Shown here piece after piece: positions 5,650-7,470 of a stretch of 7,470 nucleotides of DNA. A program made the position numbers and the translations under genes. Within the stretch, counting starts at the first letter, position 1. Each line of letters begins with the position of its first letter. Location of the stretch: NCBI GenBank assembly GCA_013695395.1, contig JACDAP010000118.1:1-7470 (forward strand), read 5' to 3'. The DNA is from Solirubrobacterales bacterium. Lineage in GTDB: Bacteria > Actinomycetota > Thermoleophilia > Solirubrobacterales > Solirubrobacteraceae. A model generated the notes under the pieces. That model searched no databases. It was not told the DNA's origin and was given only the letters and a program-made list of their open reading frames with translations.

Positions 5650-7203
5650 TCAGGCGGTCTTTTTCCCGCGCTCCTTTTCCCGGACCGGCCGGGCGCGAGC
5701 AGGCGCACGTACGCGGACGCTCTGCCGGGCCTCGCCACGGGGACCGCTCGGGCCTTGGGCCAGCACGCGCACGCGGTAGGTGCCGGTCAGCGGCGGCACC
5801 CAGCCCACGGCGTACTGCCCACGCCCGACGTCAAGCACGCGCTCGAAGCTCGCTCTGCCCGGCCGCGCCACCGAGACGACCACCTTCGACCGCTTGGAGA
5901 CCCAGACGGCGATGCTCGCCGCCCGCCGGGCCCTCGGCCGAGACGGCACATCGACCTGGACCCGGGTGGGCTCGCGCAGGTAGCGGCCGAACCGCTTGGC
6001 GGGAGCGCAGTAGGCGTCGCGGCGCGTCCGCGCGCAGAGGTTCTCCAGGAACCCGTCGACGAGGCGGTGGTAACTGAGGGTCGCCTCCCTTCCCTGCGCC
6101 GCATACAGCGACCAGGCGCCCGTGTCGTAGCGGCCGATCGCCGGACGGGCCGCGCGATCGCCACGCCGGAAGAGCCTGCGTGCGCGCCGGCTCCCGGTGA
6201 GCTGCGCGGCGTCGTAGAGCCCCGCGATCGCCTGAAGGTTGCCGTTGAGGATCCGCAGGCCGGGCGCGAACGAGTACATGAGGTAGTGGCTGCCCGCCCC
6301 GTCCGGAACCCGGATGCCGGCGGGCGGGGGCTGCTCGAAGGCCCCGAGGGCGCGGCGTGCCGAGGAGCCGAAGCGGGGCGCCTCGATCGCCCGCCGCGCG
6401 CGGGCCATCGCCTGGACCGCGGTCCCCTGGGTCATGCCGGAGACCCAGCCCGGACCGCCGCCACCGAAGCGGTACAGGCTCTCGTAGGCGTCGTAGCCGC
6501 TGCGCCGCGAGGCGAGGCGCACGAGCCGGTCGAGCTCACGGCGCAGCGCCTTCTTCGGGCAGCGCTTCGGCTTCTCCAGGCAGAAGCGGGCACGGCCGTT
6601 CGCCTTGCCCCAAGTCCCGAGCCAGTGGATCTGCAGGCCCTGGCCGGGCTCGTAGCGGAAGACGACCGGGTCGCGGCCGAAGACGAAGCGCTGCTTGGCC
6701 CGCGGCGGCTGGCGCGAGCTCCAGAAGTTCGTGTTGCGACGCAGGGTGAGGAAGACCGGCCCGAGCCGCGAGGAGTCGAGTCGCCGGTCGGCGGCGAGGC
6801 CACGGGCGAGCGCCAGGACGCTCTGTTGCTCGCGCGCGGACGTCCCGCGCAGGCGCGTCGCGGCGGCGCGCGTCCGGGCCCAGGTTCCGCGGTAGCCCGC
6901 GTAGGTCGCGGCGTCGATCCGACGCGCCAACCAGGCCCGTCGCAGCGCAGCCGCGACGGTGCGCGATCCCTTGATCCGGCGCAGCTCGCTCTTCCGCCAC
7001 GCGTCGGAGCGCGGCGCCCGCACCGCCAGCGGCGGATCGGCAGCGGCGTCGGGGAGCGTCACGATCCCCGCGGGCGACGCGGCCGCGGCCCGGGGTTCGT
7101 CGGTCCGTGACCCCGAGGACGGCAGGATCAGCACCGCGAGCACGAGCAGGAGCCCGAGGGCACCGAGCGCGACTGGTAGACGACGGAGCACGTCAGAGTC
7201 CAT
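5650..7203 (-). CDS. Membrane-anchored or secreted D-glucuronyl C5-epimerase-like protein
   Basis: A 517-residue protein with an N-terminal hydrophobic segment (about 9-28, VALGALGLLLVLAVLIL) that acts as signal anchor or uncleaved signal peptide, so the body is extracytoplasmic. Residues about 235-410 resemble the C-terminal catalytic region of D-glucuronyl C5-epimerases: WVSGMTQG (253-260), RILNG (317-321), AGLYD (327-331), RYDTGAWSLY (358-367), LSYHR (376-380) and KRFGRYLRE (403-411). Remembered vertebrate GLCE has LNG...GLYD, YDTGSG and DYHTTH blocks in the same order, and its catalytic tyrosines fall in or near them; here Y359 and Y378 are the likely equivalents. Residues about 412-500 form a beta-rich, Ig/FN3-like module (GTYRVRVL), followed by a basic tail. 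C208/C215 and C390/C399 could form disulfides. Family members convert glucuronic to iduronic acid in glycans; the natural substrate here is unknown. The ATG at 7203 gives the complete signal segment but has no clear Shine-Dalgarno site. Confidence 0.85.
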   Translation of the reverse strand: MDSDVLRRLPVALGALGLLLVLAVLILPSSGSRTDEPRAAAASPAGIVTLPDAAADPPLAVRAPRSDAWRKSELRRIKGSRTVAAALRRAWLARRIDAATYAGYRGTWARTRAAATRLRGTSAREQQSVLALARGLAADRRLDSSRLGPVFLTLRRNTNFWSSRQPPRAKQRFVFGRDPVVFRYEPGQGLQIHWLGTWGKANGRARFCLEKPKRCPKKALRRELDRLVRLASRRSGYDAYESLYRFGGGGPGWVSGMTQGTAVQAMARARRAIEAPRFGSSARRALGAFEQPPPAGIRVPDGAGSHYLMYSFAPGLRILNGNLQAIAGLYDAAQLTGSRRARRLFRRGDRAARPAIGRYDTGAWSLYAAQGREATLSYHRLVDGFLENLCARTRRDAYCAPAKRFGRYLREPTRVQVDVPSRPRARRAASIAVWVSKRSKVVVSVARPGRASFERVLDVGRGQYAVGWVPPLTGTYRVRVLAQGPSGPRGEARQSVRVRAPARARPVREKERGKKTA

Positions 7204-7227
7204 CGGCGGGACGAGGTCCGAACTTCA

Positions 7228-7251
7228 CCCGCGGCGTTCGTCCGCCGCGGG
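7228..7251 (-). terminator. GC-rich stem-loop between the truncated gene and the epimerase gene
   Basis: CCCGCGGCG (7228-7236) and CGCCGCGGG (7243-7251) form a perfect 9-bp stem around a 6-base loop. On the minus strand it lies 18 bases after the stop of the upstream gene and 24 bases before the epimerase ATG. There is no U-tract after the stem, so it may be a terminator of the U-less kind common in high-GC genomes, or a structure in the leader of the epimerase mRNA. Confidence 0.45.
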
Positions 7252-7269
7252 GGGTCTGCACCGAACGGG

Positions 7270-7470
7270 TCAGTAGCCGAGCCGCTCCAGGCGCGCGCGC
7301 TCGGCCTCGCGCTTGGCCTCGCGCTCGGCCTTCTTCTTCCGCTCGCGCTCCTTGCGCTCGGCCGAGTCGTCGGTCACGAAGCGGACGCTCGTGCCGATCT
7401 TGCCGTCCTGGGCGCTCGCGAGGTCCTTGGCGGTCACCTTGGGGCCCCGGTCCTCGCGGTCGCCCCGGCC
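7270..7470 (-). CDS. C-terminal end of an unidentified protein with a charged helical tail (truncated by window edge)
   Basis: The minus-strand frame is open to the right edge and stops at 7270-7272, giving 66 visible residues. All sense codons end in G or C, strongly matching real genes in this window. The visible part begins GRGDREDRGPKVTAKDLA, continues with a short segment GKIGTSVRFVTDDS (23-36), then a strongly charged Glu/Arg/Lys/Ala helix of about 25 residues ending ARLERLGY. The tail could be a coiled coil or a solvent-exposed single helix. No family can be named from this fragment. It is on the same strand as the epimerase gene, 66 bases upstream, with the stem-loop between them, so co-transcription is possible but not assured. 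Confidence 0.78.
   Translation of the reverse strand, partial: GRGDREDRGPKVTAKDLASAQDGKIGTSVRFVTDDSAERKERERKKKAEREAKREAERARLERLGY

Noticed and set aside
5554..7110. 518-residue open frame on the plus strand
   Set aside because: It is antisense to the epimerase-like gene. The minus-strand frame has a signal anchor and family motifs; this one is Ala/Arg/Pro-rich with no recognisable fold.
1..7470. tRNA, rRNA, CRISPR array, insertion sequence or prophage elements
   Set aside because: No cloverleaf-like element, regularly spaced repeats, transposase or integrase motifs, or terminal inverted repeats were seen. Coding composition is uniform across the window, with no sign of recent transfer.

Overview
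This 7.5 kb window has very high GC content, and nearly every third codon position is G or C. The protein families are typical of actinobacterial stress and sigma-factor signalling. The gene content, including a bacterial D-glucuronyl C5-epimerase-like protein and a tandem-receiver hybrid kinase, would fit a Thermoleophilia/Solirubrobacterales-type actinobacterium. That placement is inferred from remembered family distribution, not from a marker gene.

Left half, plus strand (1-3151): the C-terminal part of a hybrid histidine kinase with two receiver domains, the first degenerate, runs in from the left edge. Its stop overlaps, in an ATGA, the start of a 775-residue multidomain phosphatase (receiver, PAS, GAF, RsbU/SpoIIE-type PP2C phosphatase, RsbW-like ATPase). 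This resembles a stress-signalling output in which a phosphorelay controls an anti-sigma-antagonist phosphatase. Bases 3152-3289 hold no convincing gene.

Middle (3290-5566): a small proline-rich acidic protein is read leftwards. It is divergent, across 77 bases, from a rightward gene for a MerR-type DNA-binding protein fused to PAS-like and GAF-like sensory regions. That gene overlaps (ATGA) a small RsbW-like ATPase whose ATP-binding motifs are eroded. Converging on it from the other strand, 17 bases away, is a second RsbW-like ATPase with intact motifs. This second gene has a good Shine-Dalgarno site and a candidate sigma-B/F-type promoter (GGTTC-N15-GGGCA).

Right part, minus strand (5567-7470): a membrane-anchored or secreted D-glucuronyl C5-epimerase-like protein is preceded by a GC-rich stem-loop. 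Upstream of that lies the C-terminal end of an unidentified gene with a highly charged helical tail.

Taken together, the window looks like a partner-switching regulatory cluster: one phosphatase and three GHKL ATPase domains of differing integrity. No STAS anti-sigma antagonist and no sigma factor is present in the window, so the output partners must lie elsewhere. Most individual families are familiar. The least ordinary elements are the MerR-PAS-GAF protein co-translated with a degenerate ATPase, the intact/degenerate ATPase pair, the small proline-rich protein, and the epimerase.
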